Shown: positions 26,080 through 34,981, counted from the stretch's first letter. The stretch is DNA of 64,000 nt from Elizabethkingia bruuniana (GCF_002024805.1 NZ_CP014337.1:3658001-3722000); one strand, 5' to 3'. Program-made: numbers and translations. Notes: generated from the sequence alone by a model not told the origin.

Positions 26080-26658
26080 ATGTTCAGGCTAAAATTACCA
26101 ACCGATCCACGCTGGGCAAACATTGCTGAAGATAATCTCGGAGAAATATTAACCGACCATGCATGGTGCGAGCAGAAGGCTGCAACCAATGCTATTACCC
26201 TTATCACTATGCTTCCAGAATACCCGGAAATAGTAACAGAACTATTGGCTATTGCTCAGGAAGAGCTGGATCACTTCAATCAGGTACATGAAATTATCAA
26301 ACAAAGAGGCTATACATTAGGCAGATCCCGTAAAGACGATTATGTAAATGATCTTTTTAAATTTATTGTTCAGGGAACCCGTGAGGAGCTTATTATAGAC
26401 AAAATGTTATTTGCTGCAATGATTGAAGCACGAAGCTGCGAACGCTTCAAAGTACTGACAGAAAATATAAAAGATGAGGAGCTAAAAGTTTTTTATAACG
26501 ATTTAATGATTTCTGAGGCCAATCATTACACAACTTTCATTAAATTCGCAAGACAATTGGGTGATCCTGAAAAAGTAAACCAGCGCTGGGAAGAATGGCT
26601 TGAATATGAGGCCAAAATTATCCAGTCTTACGGAAAAAAAGAAACCATCCACGGCTAA
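26080..26658 (+). CDS. miaE: tRNA-(ms2io6A)-hydroxylase
   Basis: The 192-residue enzyme is a ferritin-like di-iron monooxygenase that hydroxylates ms2i6A at tRNA position 37 to ms2io6A. Iron-ligand motifs are visible: the first Glu in the helix HAWCEQKAA, EELDHFNQVH, then IEARSCERF and SEANHYTTF. It matches the MiaE family over its whole length and begins MFRLKLPTDPRW. It is followed 3 bp later by a DUF502 gene in the same direction, probably the same message. MiaA and MiaB, which make the substrate, are outside the window. Confidence 0.92.
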   Translation: MFRLKLPTDPRWANIAEDNLGEILTDHAWCEQKAATNAITLITMLPEYPEIVTELLAIAQEELDHFNQVHEIIKQRGYTLGRSRKDDYVNDLFKFIVQGTREELIIDKMLFAAMIEARSCERFKVLTENIKDEELKVFYNDLMISEANHYTTFIKFARQLGDPEKVNQRWEEWLEYEAKIIQSYGKKETIHG

Positions 26659-26661
26659 TTA

Positions 26662-27279
26662 ATGGAAAAAAGAGGAATCAATTATTATATAGGTTTATGC
26701 TTCAGATCACTGCTACAGGGCTTAGTGATTCTTGGACCTATTGGTGCTACCATTGGACTGATCTGGTATCTTGTTTCCTCTATCGATAATATTATCCCGT
26801 CCATTTCCGAGAGATTCCCCGGACTTGTATTTATTTCTGTCATCATTATCACCGCACTTGTTGGTTTTATAGGCACCAAGTTTCTGCTGGGGCGTATCCT
26901 TGTAGATGCTATGGATAATTTGCTGGAACATACTCCCGGGATTAAATACATCTATTCTTCACTAAAGGATGTAATGAGCTCCTTTGTCGGTGATAAAAAG
27001 AAATTTAGTAATCCGGTATGGGTAAAAACCAACAATAATCCGGAAGTATGGCGTATCGGTTTCCTTACACAACACGATTTATCACCTGTAGGTTTGAACG
27101 AAAAAATTGCCGTTTACCTTCCCCATTCATATGCAATTTCCGGCTGGGTAATTCTTACCGAACCCGATAATGTGCGGGAAGTCGAAGGCATGAATTCTGT
27201 GGAAGCCATGAAATTTGCCGTTAGTGGCGGTGTATCAGGTTTCCATTCTGACGAAAATATATTTAAGGCACCGGAATGA
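26662..27279 (+). CDS. DUF502 family membrane protein
   Basis: The 205-residue protein has two N-terminal TM helices (SLLQGLVILGPIGATIGLIWYLV and GLVFISVIIITALVGFIG regions) and a soluble C-terminal part. The segments NLLEHTPGIKYIYSSLKDV and AVYLPHSYAISGWVILTEPD are typical of DUF502. No function is known that I can cite; family members are small inner-membrane proteins of bacteria and plants. It starts 3 bp after miaE. No charge or motif suggests a transporter. Confidence 0.88.
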   Translation: MEKRGINYYIGLCFRSLLQGLVILGPIGATIGLIWYLVSSIDNIIPSISERFPGLVFISVIIITALVGFIGTKFLLGRILVDAMDNLLEHTPGIKYIYSSLKDVMSSFVGDKKKFSNPVWVKTNNNPEVWRIGFLTQHDLSPVGLNEKIAVYLPHSYAISGWVILTEPDNVREVEGMNSVEAMKFAVSGGVSGFHSDENIFKAPE

Positions 27280-27407
27280 TGCTTTAGAAAATTGTGAGTC
27301 TGTTGTTTTTGTATAAGTATTATAAAAGCAACATTTTGCCTTCCATAGTATTTGAAAGGCTTTGTTTACAATTTCTAAAATTCTTTTCAATCTTAAATAT
27401 TATCAAC

Positions 27408-28784
27408 ATGAAACTTCCTTATGCTGAACCTTATCGTATAAAAATGACAGAAGAAATCCACCAATCTGCTCCCGAGGAGAGAGCGGAATGGATTAAAGCC
27501 AGTCATTATAACTTGTTTAACTTAAAAAGCTCACAGGTTTTTATAGATCTGTTAACGGATAGTGGTACCGGTGCTATGTCTGACAAGCAATGGGCTGCCC
27601 TTATGACCGGAGATGAAAGCTATGCAGGTTCCCGTTCTTTTGAGCAACTTTATAATACCGTTAATAAACTTACCGGATTCAAACACCTTTTACCAACTCA
27701 CCAGGGGCGTGCTGCAGAAAATGTTCTTTTTTCTGTTTTGGTAAAAGAAGGCAATATTATTCCGGGAAATTCACACTTCGACACAACCAAAGGCCATATT
27801 GAATTCCGTAAAGCCCATGCAATAGACTGCACGATTGACGAAGCTTTCGACATTAATAATCTTTATCCTTTCAAGGGAAATATTGATCTCAATAAACTGG
27901 AAAAAGTTTACCAGGAATATGGTAAGGAAAAAATCCCGTTTTGCCTTATTACCATTACCTGTAATTCATCAGGAGGCCAGCCTGTTTCTATGGAAAACAT
28001 AAAAGCCGTTCGGGAATTGTCCAATCAATATGGTATTCCGGTGTTTTTTGACTCAGCGAGGTTTGCAGAAAATGCTTATTTCATCAAGAAAAGAGAAGCC
28101 GCATATCAGGATAAAAGCATTAAAGAGATTGTAAGAGAATTGTACTCTTATGGGGACGGAATGACTATGTCTTCCAAAAAAGACGGCTTGGTAAATATCG
28201 GTGGTTTTATTGCTCTTAATGATGACGAAGTATTTCAGAAAGCTTCAAATTTCACAATTATTTATGAAGGCTTTATTACTTATGGCGGAATGGCCGGCCG
28301 TGATATGGCCGCTCTTGCTCAGGGATTGGATGAAGCAACAGAGTTTACCTATCTTGAAAGCAGAATTTCACAGATTGAATATCTTGGAAACAAACTCATT
28401 GAATATGGGATTCCTATTCAGAGACCAATTGGTGGACATGCTGTTTTTATAGACGCTCTTACCTTCCTGCCGAACGTATCCAGAGCTGAGTTCCCTGCGC
28501 AAACTCTGGCTATAGAATTGTATAAAGAAGCGGGTATTCGTGGTGTAGAAATAGGAACTTTATTAGCTGACAGAGATCCCGAAACCAGAGAGAATCGCTA
28601 TCCAAAAATGGAACTCCTCAGGCTGGCAATTCCAAGAAAAACATATACCAACAATCACATGGATTATATTGCCGTTGCCCTGAAAAATGTTTTTGAACGA
28701 AGAAATGAGATTACAAAAGGTTATAAAATTACCTGGGAACCCGACATTCTAAGGCACTTTACCGTTCACCTTACCGAAGCATAA
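27408..28784 (+). CDS. tnaA: Tryptophanase
   Basis: A 458-residue PLP-dependent beta-eliminating lyase converting tryptophan to indole, pyruvate and ammonia. It begins MKLPYAEPYRIKMTEEIHQ. The PLP lysine lies in TMSSKKDGLVNIGG, matching E. coli TMSGKKDCLVNIGG, and the phosphate/substrate motifs LLPTHQGRAAEN and FDSARFAENAYFIK are intact. Tyrosine phenol-lyase is the nearest alternative; indole production by the genus favours tryptophanase. The frame opens earlier, at 27294, but residues before 27408 do not look like the family. The 128-bp leader shows no recognisable tnaC peptide, and no tnaB permease follows. Confidence 0.94.
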   Translation: MKLPYAEPYRIKMTEEIHQSAPEERAEWIKASHYNLFNLKSSQVFIDLLTDSGTGAMSDKQWAALMTGDESYAGSRSFEQLYNTVNKLTGFKHLLPTHQGRAAENVLFSVLVKEGNIIPGNSHFDTTKGHIEFRKAHAIDCTIDEAFDINNLYPFKGNIDLNKLEKVYQEYGKEKIPFCLITITCNSSGGQPVSMENIKAVRELSNQYGIPVFFDSARFAENAYFIKKREAAYQDKSIKEIVRELYSYGDGMTMSSKKDGLVNIGGFIALNDDEVFQKASNFTIIYEGFITYGGMAGRDMAALAQGLDEATEFTYLESRISQIEYLGNKLIEYGIPIQRPIGGHAVFIDALTFLPNVSRAEFPAQTLAIELYKEAGIRGVEIGTLLADRDPETRENRYPKMELLRLAIPRKTYTNNHMDYIAVALKNVFERRNEITKGYKITWEPDILRHFTVHLTEA

Positions 28785-28790
28785 TATTTT

Positions 28791-28824
28791 AAACTCATCT
28801 TTTTAAGATGAGTTTTTTTATTTT
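28791..28824 (+). terminator. tnaA terminator
   Basis: AAACTCATCTT - TTT - AAGATGAGTTT followed by TTTTATTTTTC, 6 bp past the stop. Confidence 0.88.
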
Positions 28825-28828
28825 TCAT

Positions 28829-28858
28829 TTGGAATATTAAAAATAAATTCTACATTTG
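28829..28858 (+). promoter_or_regulatory. Promoter of the BlaI/BlaR1-type operon
   Basis: TTG at 28829-28831 (within TTTG), a 19-bp spacer, then TACATTTG at 28851-28858. It matches the Bacteroidota promoter exactly and overlaps the operator. Confidence 0.75.
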
Positions 28859-28861
28859 TAG
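28850..28861. promoter_or_regulatory. BlaI/MecI-type operator dyad
   Basis: CTACATTTGTAG is a dyad containing TACA-N2-TGTA, the known recognition pattern of BlaI/MecI repressors. It covers the -7 element, so repressor binding would block transcription of its own operon. Confidence 0.7.
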
Positions 28862-28881
28862 AGCAACTAAAAATAAAAACA

Positions 28882-29268
28882 ATGTCGAAGATAAAATTAA
28901 CTGAAGCTGAGCAATTTATAATGGAGGTTATCTGGTCTAAAGAAAAAGCTTTTATGAAAGATATTATGGAGGCCTATGATGATCCTAAGCCAGCCAGTAC
29001 AACTTTAGCTACTGTACTAAAACGTATGCAGGACAAAAACCTGGTAGGATATGAAACAGTTGGAAACTCGCGACAATATTATTCTCTGGTGAAAAAAGAA
29101 CAATATTTCAGTGGAGAAATGCAAAGCATGATGAAAAAGTTCTTCAACAACTCTGTATCTCAGTTTGCATCTTACTTTACAGCGAATGCTAAGCTTAGTG
29201 AAAAGCAGCTAAAAGAGCTGCGTGATATGATAGATCTGGAAATAGAGAAAAAACAAAAAGATGGATAG
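28882..29268 (+). CDS. BlaI/MecI/CopY-family transcriptional repressor
   Basis: The 128-residue winged-helix protein begins MSKIKLTEAEQFIMEVIWSKEKAFMKDIMEAY (locator), with the family core STTLATVLKRMQDKNLVGYE followed by the dimerisation helix region. Such repressors bind TACA/TGTA dyads and are cleaved or released when the partner BlaR1-type receptor is activated. Here the dyad overlaps its own promoter and the next gene is a BlaR1-type protein overlapping by 8 bp, so this is an autoregulated two-gene unit. No beta-lactamase or mecA-like gene is adjacent, so the regulated genes may be elsewhere or envelope-related. Confidence 0.92.
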   Translation: MSKIKLTEAEQFIMEVIWSKEKAFMKDIMEAYDDPKPASTTLATVLKRMQDKNLVGYETVGNSRQYYSLVKKEQYFSGEMQSMMKKFFNNSVSQFASYFTANAKLSEKQLKELRDMIDLEIEKKQKDG

Positions 29269-30754
29269 CTCAAAAATTATTCTGCTTTTAGGAATTTCTT
29301 TCCTATGCTGGCTTATTTATAAGTCGGTGTTGGCGGATCATAAATTATTTGTATTCAACAGATTTTTTCTTTTAGGAGCTGTCATTATTAGTCTTGTTAT
29401 ACCGTTTATACAAATTGACATTGCACGAGAAAGTAATCCGGTTACCCGAAATGTAAACATTTACTATATTCAGGAAGTTATTATTGGTAAAGCTCCACAG
29501 CCGTCATTCAACTGGTATAAGATTGCTGCTTATGGCTATATTGTAATAACCACCTTTTTTATTATTCGCTTTATACTAGGCATACTTCAAATTGTTCACA
29601 GGATTTATAAAAACAAAAAGAAAACTGTCGATAATATCCACTATATACTACTCGACAACAATCAAATTCCATATTGTTTTCTCAATTATATATTTGTCCC
29701 TGGAGAAGATTTTCTTCACAAAAACATCGAATCTGAAATATTACAGCATGAGCAGGCTCATCTTTTTCAGAAGCATACATTAGACATTATGTTTATTCAG
29801 CTGGTATTGGCATTTGCATGGTTCAATCCTTTTTTCTGGCTTATTAAACGGTCTATTACTGCCAATCATGAATTTCTGGCAGACGAGCATACGCTTCGTT
29901 TGTCTAAAGATATACAGCATTACCGCAAATTGATTATATCAAAAACAATGGCGCCATATCATAACCAGTTTGCAAGTAATTTCAATTTTTTACTTACTAA
30001 AAAACGTTTCATTATGATGACAAAGCAAACATCCAAAAACAAAGTACGCTTTTTAAAATTATCCGGCGCTACTTTATTGATAGCCGCTACTGCATTTACA
30101 ATAAGTATGAATGCAAAAGAAAAAGAATCTATAACAACCTCCCTTACAGCTAAGTTAGATAAAATTACAGACAATACTCTGGCGTTATCAGCTACAAAGT
30201 CCGATACCACAAAACAGGAACGAAAAGCTATTATTTCAAAAAAAATAGAGGAACTTAACGCAGAAACAGCTACAAAACGGGCAGAAATTATCAAGAAGTA
30301 CAATAAGTCCGGGGAATTAAAAAATTCAGATTTCCCTCCCACTCCCCCAGTACCTCCTACACCTCCAGCAGCACCGCCTGCTCCTCCAATTCCACCAGAC
30401 CCTATGGCAAAATTAATTCCCATAAGTCCCTCAGAAAAAGTAGACAGGGAAGCAACATTCTCTGAAGGTATTGAAGGCTTCCGGAATTTGTTCGTTCAGA
30501 CTTTTGATAACAGTAAAGTTGATGGCAAAGGGACTCTTAAATCCACAGCATCATATATTATCGATCAGAACGGAGATGTAAAAGATATAGTTACAACAGG
30601 TCCTAACGAAAGCCTCAATGCAGAAATAAAAAGAACTATTGCAACAATTGTTGCAAAGAAAAAATGGATTCCGGCTCAGCTAAATGGCAAAAATGTAGTT
30701 TCACGTTACCACTTTCCTGTAACCATGAATTTTGAAGGCACTAAAAAGTTATAG
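29261..30754 (+). CDS. BlaR1/M56-family metallopeptidase with TonB-like C-terminal domain
   Basis: The 497-residue protein has four N-terminal TM helices, the zinc motif HEQAH (163-167) of M56 peptidases, and a further downstream glutamate-containing helix (EFLADEH). After a fifth TM near residue 265 come a coiled-coil-like stretch, a Pro-rich segment (PPTPPAAPPAPPIPPD near 355) and a TonB-type C-terminal domain (GDVKDIVTTGPNESLNAEI...WIPAQLNGK). Staphylococcal BlaR1 instead carries a penicillin-binding sensor domain; replacement by TonB_C is frequent in Bacteroidota. The protein probably senses envelope state and inactivates the repressor. The signal is unknown. Confidence 0.9.
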   Translation: MDSSKIILLLGISFLCWLIYKSVLADHKLFVFNRFFLLGAVIISLVIPFIQIDIARESNPVTRNVNIYYIQEVIIGKAPQPSFNWYKIAAYGYIVITTFFIIRFILGILQIVHRIYKNKKKTVDNIHYILLDNNQIPYCFLNYIFVPGEDFLHKNIESEILQHEQAHLFQKHTLDIMFIQLVLAFAWFNPFFWLIKRSITANHEFLADEHTLRLSKDIQHYRKLIISKTMAPYHNQFASNFNFLLTKKRFIMMTKQTSKNKVRFLKLSGATLLIAATAFTISMNAKEKESITTSLTAKLDKITDNTLALSATKSDTTKQERKAIISKKIEELNAETATKRAEIIKKYNKSGELKNSDFPPTPPVPPTPPAAPPAPPIPPDPMAKLIPISPSEKVDREATFSEGIEGFRNLFVQTFDNSKVDGKGTLKSTASYIIDQNGDVKDIVTTGPNESLNAEIKRTIATIVAKKKWIPAQLNGKNVVSRYHFPVTMNFEGTKKL

Positions 30755-30768
30755 AAAATTTAATACAA

Positions 30769-30800
30769 CAAAAGCTCTGGCCTTTCCAGAGCTTTTGCTT
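30769..30800 (+). terminator. Terminator of the BlaI/BlaR1-type operon
   Basis: CAAAAGCTCTGG - CCTTT - CCAGAGCTTTTG followed by CTTCTT, 14 bp past the stop. The T-run is weak. Confidence 0.65.
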
Positions 30801-30866
30801 CTTAAATACATTAACAGACCTATTGTGCGGAATACAGAAACTTATGTAATATTCTTCCCTATTTCG

Positions 30867-30874
30867 TATTTTTG
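30867..30874 (+). promoter_or_regulatory. -7 element (TATTTTTG) for uvrB
   Basis: TAnnTTTG match, 17 bp before the uvrB ATG. No SOS-type operator was recognised. Confidence 0.45.
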
Positions 30875-30891
30875 TAAGGAATACCTGTCTC

Positions 30892-32883
30892 ATGAATTTC
30901 CAGATACAATCAGAATACAAACCTACCGGCGACCAGCCCCAGGCAATTGAAAAACTTTCCAAAGGCCTTTTATTAGGCGAAAAATACCAAACCCTATTAG
31001 GGGTTACCGGATCCGGTAAAACCTTTACAATTGCCAATGTTGTTCAGGAAATACAAAAACCAACATTGGTACTGGCACATAACAAAACTCTGGCAGCTCA
31101 GCTTTTCATGGAGTTCAAAGAGTTCTTTCCGGACAATGCTGTAGAATACTTTGTAAGTTATTATGACTACTATCAGCCAGAAGCCTTTATTCCTACTACC
31201 AATACTTATATTGAGAAAGATCTGAGTATTAATGAGGAGGTAGAAAAACTGCGTCTTTCTGCAACAGCTTCATTGCTTTCCGGAAGACGGGATGTATTGA
31301 TTGTTGCATCCGTTTCATGTATTTATGGTATTGGTAACCCTACGGAGTTCCATAAATCGGTGATTTCTTTAGATGTTGAAGTCCCGATATCCAGAACCAA
31401 GTTATTGCATACACTGGTAAGCTCGTTATACTCCAGAAGTGTAAACGAATTTATTCGGGGAACATTCCGCGTAAAAGGAGATGTTATCGATGTCTATCCT
31501 GCTTATGCCGATAGTGCTATTCGTATTCAGTTCTTTGGAGATCAGATCGAAAAAATTCAGAGTTTTGATCCTGTTTCCGGAAATGTAACTTCTAACTTCG
31601 ATAAAATCAATATTTATCCTGCCAATCTGTTTGTGACCTCTCCTGAAACAATGCAGAATGCAATTAAGGAAATTCAGGATGATCTGGTAAAACAAACTGC
31701 TTTTTTCCAGGAAATAGGAAAACCTTATGAGGCGAAAAGATTGGAAGAACGAACAGAGCTTGACCTGGAAATGATAAAAGAATTAGGCTATTGTTCCGGA
31801 ATAGAAAATTATTCCCGATATATGGACGGAAGAGAAGCTGGATCCAGATCTTTCTGTCTTTTAGATTATTTCCCTGAAGATTATCTGATGGTAATTGATG
31901 AAAGCCACGTTACAGTACCACAGGTTCATGCGATGTATGGCGGCGACAGAAGCCGGAAAGAAGTTTTGGTAGAGCATGGTTTCCGTCTTCCGGCAGCAAT
32001 GGATAATCGTCCATTAAAATTTGAAGAATTCGAGATGCTACAGAATCAGGTAATCTATGTAAGTGCAACTCCTGCAGATTATGAACTGCAAAAAACAGGC
32101 GGTGAATATGTAGAGCAGATTATTCGCCCCACTGGTTTATTAGACCCTGTTATCGAGATAAAGCCTACCCAGAATCAAATTGATGATTTGATTGAAGAAA
32201 TACAGAAGAGAACGGAGGAAGATGAACGTGTACTGGTGACAACACTGACAAAGAAAATGGCAGAGGAACTAACCAAATACTTTACACGTTTTGGCATCCG
32301 CACGCGCTACATACACTCCGATGTGGAAACCCTGGAAAGAATACAGATTATGCAGGATCTCCGAGCCGGATTATTTGATGTTTTAGTGGGTGTTAACCTT
32401 CTTAGAGAAGGATTAGACCTCCCTGAAGTTTCGTTAGTTGCAATTTTAGATGCTGATAAAGAGGGAATGTTACGTTCCAGAAGATCTCTAATACAGACAA
32501 TTGGTCGTGCAGCCCGTAACCTTAACGGGAAAGCGATTATGTATGCTGATAAAATCACCAAAAGTATGCAGGCAGCTATTGATGAGACCAGCTACCGTCG
32601 TGAAAAGCAGATGAATTATAACAAGGAGCATGGTCAAGAACCACAGGCACTTAATAAAAAGATTAGTGAATCTCTGGTAAGACGTAATCCAGACTTCCCG
32701 GATCAAAAATATATTCAGAAAGAAATTTTACAGAAAGTTGCTGAAGTACAGGCTAATTATTCATCTGATGAGATTGAGAAGATTGTTGCTAAAAAGCAAA
32801 AGGAAATGGAGCTTGCTGCCAAGAACTTAGACTTCATTGCTGCGGCAAAATTACGTGATGAAATAGCGGCTTTAAAGGGCTGA
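30892..32883 (+). CDS. uvrB: Excinuclease ABC subunit UvrB
   Basis: UvrB is the damage-verifying helicase-like subunit of nucleotide excision repair. The 663-residue protein shows Walker A GVTGSGKTFT, the beta-hairpin region YYDYYQPEAFIPTTNTYIEK, motif DESHVTVPQ, motifs V and VI (VGVNLLREGLDLPEVSLVAILDADKEG, QTIGRAARN) and the C-terminal UVR motif (MELAAKNLDFIAAAKLRDEI) that binds UvrC; sequences are locators. Length fits the family. It stands alone between two terminators. Identification is secure. Confidence 0.98.
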   Translation: MNFQIQSEYKPTGDQPQAIEKLSKGLLLGEKYQTLLGVTGSGKTFTIANVVQEIQKPTLVLAHNKTLAAQLFMEFKEFFPDNAVEYFVSYYDYYQPEAFIPTTNTYIEKDLSINEEVEKLRLSATASLLSGRRDVLIVASVSCIYGIGNPTEFHKSVISLDVEVPISRTKLLHTLVSSLYSRSVNEFIRGTFRVKGDVIDVYPAYADSAIRIQFFGDQIEKIQSFDPVSGNVTSNFDKINIYPANLFVTSPETMQNAIKEIQDDLVKQTAFFQEIGKPYEAKRLEERTELDLEMIKELGYCSGIENYSRYMDGREAGSRSFCLLDYFPEDYLMVIDESHVTVPQVHAMYGGDRSRKEVLVEHGFRLPAAMDNRPLKFEEFEMLQNQVIYVSATPADYELQKTGGEYVEQIIRPTGLLDPVIEIKPTQNQIDDLIEEIQKRTEEDERVLVTTLTKKMAEELTKYFTRFGIRTRYIHSDVETLERIQIMQDLRAGLFDVLVGVNLLREGLDLPEVSLVAILDADKEGMLRSRRSLIQTIGRAARNLNGKAIMYADKITKSMQAAIDETSYRREKQMNYNKEHGQEPQALNKKISESLVRRNPDFPDQKYIQKEILQKVAEVQANYSSDEIEKIVAKKQKEMELAAKNLDFIAAAKLRDEIAALKG

Positions 32884-32894
32884 TAAATAAAAAT

Positions 32895-32918
32895 AAAACC
32901 TGCCAAATGGCAGGTTTT
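32895..32918. terminator. Bidirectional terminator between uvrB and the DUF3820 gene
   Basis: AAAACCTGCC - AAAT - GGCAGGTTTT with A- and T-rich flanks, at the junction of two convergent genes. Confidence 0.85.
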
Positions 32919-32919
32919 A

Positions 32920-33141
32920 TCATTTCTGTACTTGTCGTTTGATTTCTGTCAGAAGATATTCAAGTCCGTTTAATTTTATTTCATAAATAGTGGAAAGCAT
33001 CATCCCCAGTTTTCCGGGAGGCATTCCTTCCCGCTGAAACCATTCCAGATAACTTACAGGAAGATCTGCAATAATTGTGTCTTTATATTTTCCAAACGGC
33101 ATTTTCTGGGTTACAATATCTTTTAAGATTTCCGGATTCAT
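32920..33141 (-). CDS. DUF3820 family small protein
   Basis: The 73-residue soluble protein contains the DUF3820 pattern MPFGKYKDTIIADLPVSYLEWFQREG, with the GKYKG-like turn and the LEW motif (segment quoted as locator, followed by a helix). The family has structural members in Pseudomonas labelled as quorum-regulated, without known mechanism. It starts 19 bp after the AI-2E-family gene and is probably the last gene of that operon. Function unknown. Confidence 0.85.
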   Translation of the reverse strand: MNPEILKDIVTQKMPFGKYKDTIIADLPVSYLEWFQREGMPPGKLGMMLSTIYEIKLNGLEYLLTEIKRQVQK

Positions 33142-33160
33142 TTATTCGTTTTAATTTTTA

Positions 33161-34231
33161 TCATTCGTCTTTTTCTAAGAGTAGCTCGTCATCAGGCGGA
33201 GTATTTTTCCTGCCTAGAAACTCATCTTTATATACCTGCATGAGCAATATTGTTACCGAAACCAGAATAGGTCCGAAAATAAGCCCTAAAAAGCCAAATA
33301 TATTCATCCCTGCTATAATTCCGAATACAGTATTTAGCGGATGTATATCTTCAAGTTTTTTCAGCAGTGTAAATCTCAATAAATTATCAATAAGTCCAAC
33401 AACAACAATACAGTAAACTGCCAGCCCAATTCCGGCTCCTGTCTGTCCTTCTGCAATCATAAATATACAGATAGGCACATATACAATTGCAGCTCCTACA
33501 ATAGGAATCATGGAGGTTACAAATGTAAGTGCAAATAGCAATACCGGACTGGGCGCTCCAAAGATAATATAACCAATAAGGCCGGCTATCCCTTGCCCCA
33601 ATGCAACCACAGGAATACCTATAGCATTTGCTATCACCATTTTGCGGATCTTCTCTCCTAATAAGAAGTTATTGGATTTTTTGAAAGGTGCTGCATTTTC
33701 TAAGAGACTCTCGAATTTCCGTGGGGAAATCAGCATAAAATATAAAACAAAATACATGGAAGCAATAACTGTTAATGCATTGAATGTTGTATTCAGCAAT
33801 GATGTAGAAAGCTTCCCGGCTGTATCTTTCAGTTTATTGATATTTTCTTTACTCAGCAGGTCAATGCCTATTTCTTTAAAGACAAAATCATGAATTTTAT
33901 CAATAAAAACATTGAACTTTTGCATATAAGCCTGAGCATTTCCAAGCTTGTCTATAAGAACATCTATAATGAGATAAACAGGAAGAATCAGAATTAATAG
34001 TGTTGCAACTATAATTACTATAGCTGCTAAAGAAGGCTTCCATTTCTTTTCTTCAATCAGGTATAATAAATATTTTCTTGATATAATATACAATGTAATC
34101 GCACCCAGAAGTGAGGGAATAAACATTGACAGATTATAACATATAAGCCCTGCTAATATGATAATAATACAAATAAGGGCAATCTGCTTGATTGCTATTT
34201 CACTAATTGGTTTATCCTGTTTTATCGGCAT
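33161..34231 (-). CDS. AI-2E family transporter (TerC/YhhQ-like permease)
   Basis: A 356-residue membrane protein with about eight TM helices, matching the AI-2E/YdiK/PerM family. Typical segments are NAIGIPVVALGQGIAGLIG and MIPIVGAAIVYVPICIFMIAEG (locators), and the C-terminal region GIIAGMNIFGFLGLIFGPIL. Members have been linked to efflux of ions or signal molecules, but substrate assignments by homology are unreliable. The gene lies 6 bp after the 34238-34981 membrane-protein gene, so they form one unit with the DUF3820 gene. The cytoplasmic tail is acidic. Confidence 0.85.
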   Translation of the reverse strand: MPIKQDKPISEIAIKQIALICIIIILAGLICYNLSMFIPSLLGAITLYIISRKYLLYLIEEKKWKPSLAAIVIIVATLLILILPVYLIIDVLIDKLGNAQAYMQKFNVFIDKIHDFVFKEIGIDLLSKENINKLKDTAGKLSTSLLNTTFNALTVIASMYFVLYFMLISPRKFESLLENAAPFKKSNNFLLGEKIRKMVIANAIGIPVVALGQGIAGLIGYIIFGAPSPVLLFALTFVTSMIPIVGAAIVYVPICIFMIAEGQTGAGIGLAVYCIVVVGLIDNLLRFTLLKKLEDIHPLNTVFGIIAGMNIFGFLGLIFGPILVSVTILLMQVYKDEFLGRKNTPPDDELLLEKDE

Positions 34232-34237
34232 GCAGTA

Positions 34238-34981
34238 TTATGTTGTATGAGTCAGTTGCTTTGGTACTCCTTTGTAAGCAATATAAGCAGAATACATCGC
34301 TGCATAATAGAAAAATGCAGTCACTACAATACCTATGCAGCAGGCAATGATTCCTAAACCGGAAATAATAAAAGCTACTAGATTAAGGAGCAAAAAGGCA
34401 CCATAATTTTCTTTTACAATATTGAAAGATTTAGATATTGCTTCTATAGCACCGGCATTTTCAAATAATAAAATTGGATAGCCCAGAAAGAAAAGCGGCA
34501 TAATAAATACAGCAGGAAGGTAGCACAAATTGGTAGAAATTGTCGCTACAATAACATAAATAAGGCTATAAAGCATAATATTTACGGTATTTTGTTTGAA
34601 TCCAATAAACAGGTCCGAAAAATCTAATACCTGTCCGGAATTCTTTTTATGCATCATATAAATAATCCCGATAATGATTGGAGATACCAAAATGAAAAAT
34701 AATGTAGAACTTCCGGCCCACCATAAAACAGGGCCACTGGTATACATTTCTCTATAAGCATCAGCATTATACCCATATCCGCTACTTTGGCTCATCGTAA
34801 CCATTTTAGACCATCCGCCTGTTAAAAAAGACAGAAAATACGAAACTGCCATAATCAATAAGGTTACAACAATTGCGTAACCTATAATCCCTTTATAAAG
34901 GTTAAAAGCATGGGATAATATATCACCGAAATCTCTCTGCGGTTGTTTTGCAGAGCTATCAAATTCTTCAAATTCAGACAT
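34238..34981 (-). CDS. Polytopic membrane protein, paralogous to 35053-35772
   Basis: The 247-residue protein has a polar N-terminus (residues 1-30) and about six TM helices. It resembles bacterial membrane proteins of the glycerophosphodiester-phosphodiesterase membrane-domain type; similar flavobacterial proteins are sometimes mislabelled as carotenoid monooxygenases. Features include YMMHKKNSGQVLDFSDLFIGFKQNTV and ENAGAIEAISKSFNIVKENY (locators), with equivalents in the next gene upstream (GDLFVGFEGSSF and IQESLKLSFQAVGKN). The two are therefore distant duplicates. Function unknown. A TATATTTG element lies at 35008-35015. Confidence 0.75.
   Translation of the reverse strand: MSEFEEFDSSAKQPQRDFGDILSHAFNLYKGIIGYAIVVTLLIMAVSYFLSFLTGGWSKMVTMSQSSGYGYNADAYREMYTSGPVLWWAGSSTLFFILVSPIIIGIIYMMHKKNSGQVLDFSDLFIGFKQNTVNIMLYSLIYVIVATISTNLCYLPAVFIMPLFFLGYPILLFENAGAIEAISKSFNIVKENYGAFLLLNLVAFIISGLGIIACCIGIVVTAFFYYAAMYSAYIAYKGVPKQLTHTT

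Noticed and set aside
27294-27407. N-terminal extension of tryptophanase or a leader peptide
   Set aside because: The frame is continuous with tnaA, so it cannot be a separate leader peptide, and its residues do not resemble the family.
29959-30423. A Gly/Val-rich 154-residue minus-strand frame
   Set aside because: It is the reverse complement of the Pro-rich linker of the BlaR1-type protein; low-complexity shadow.
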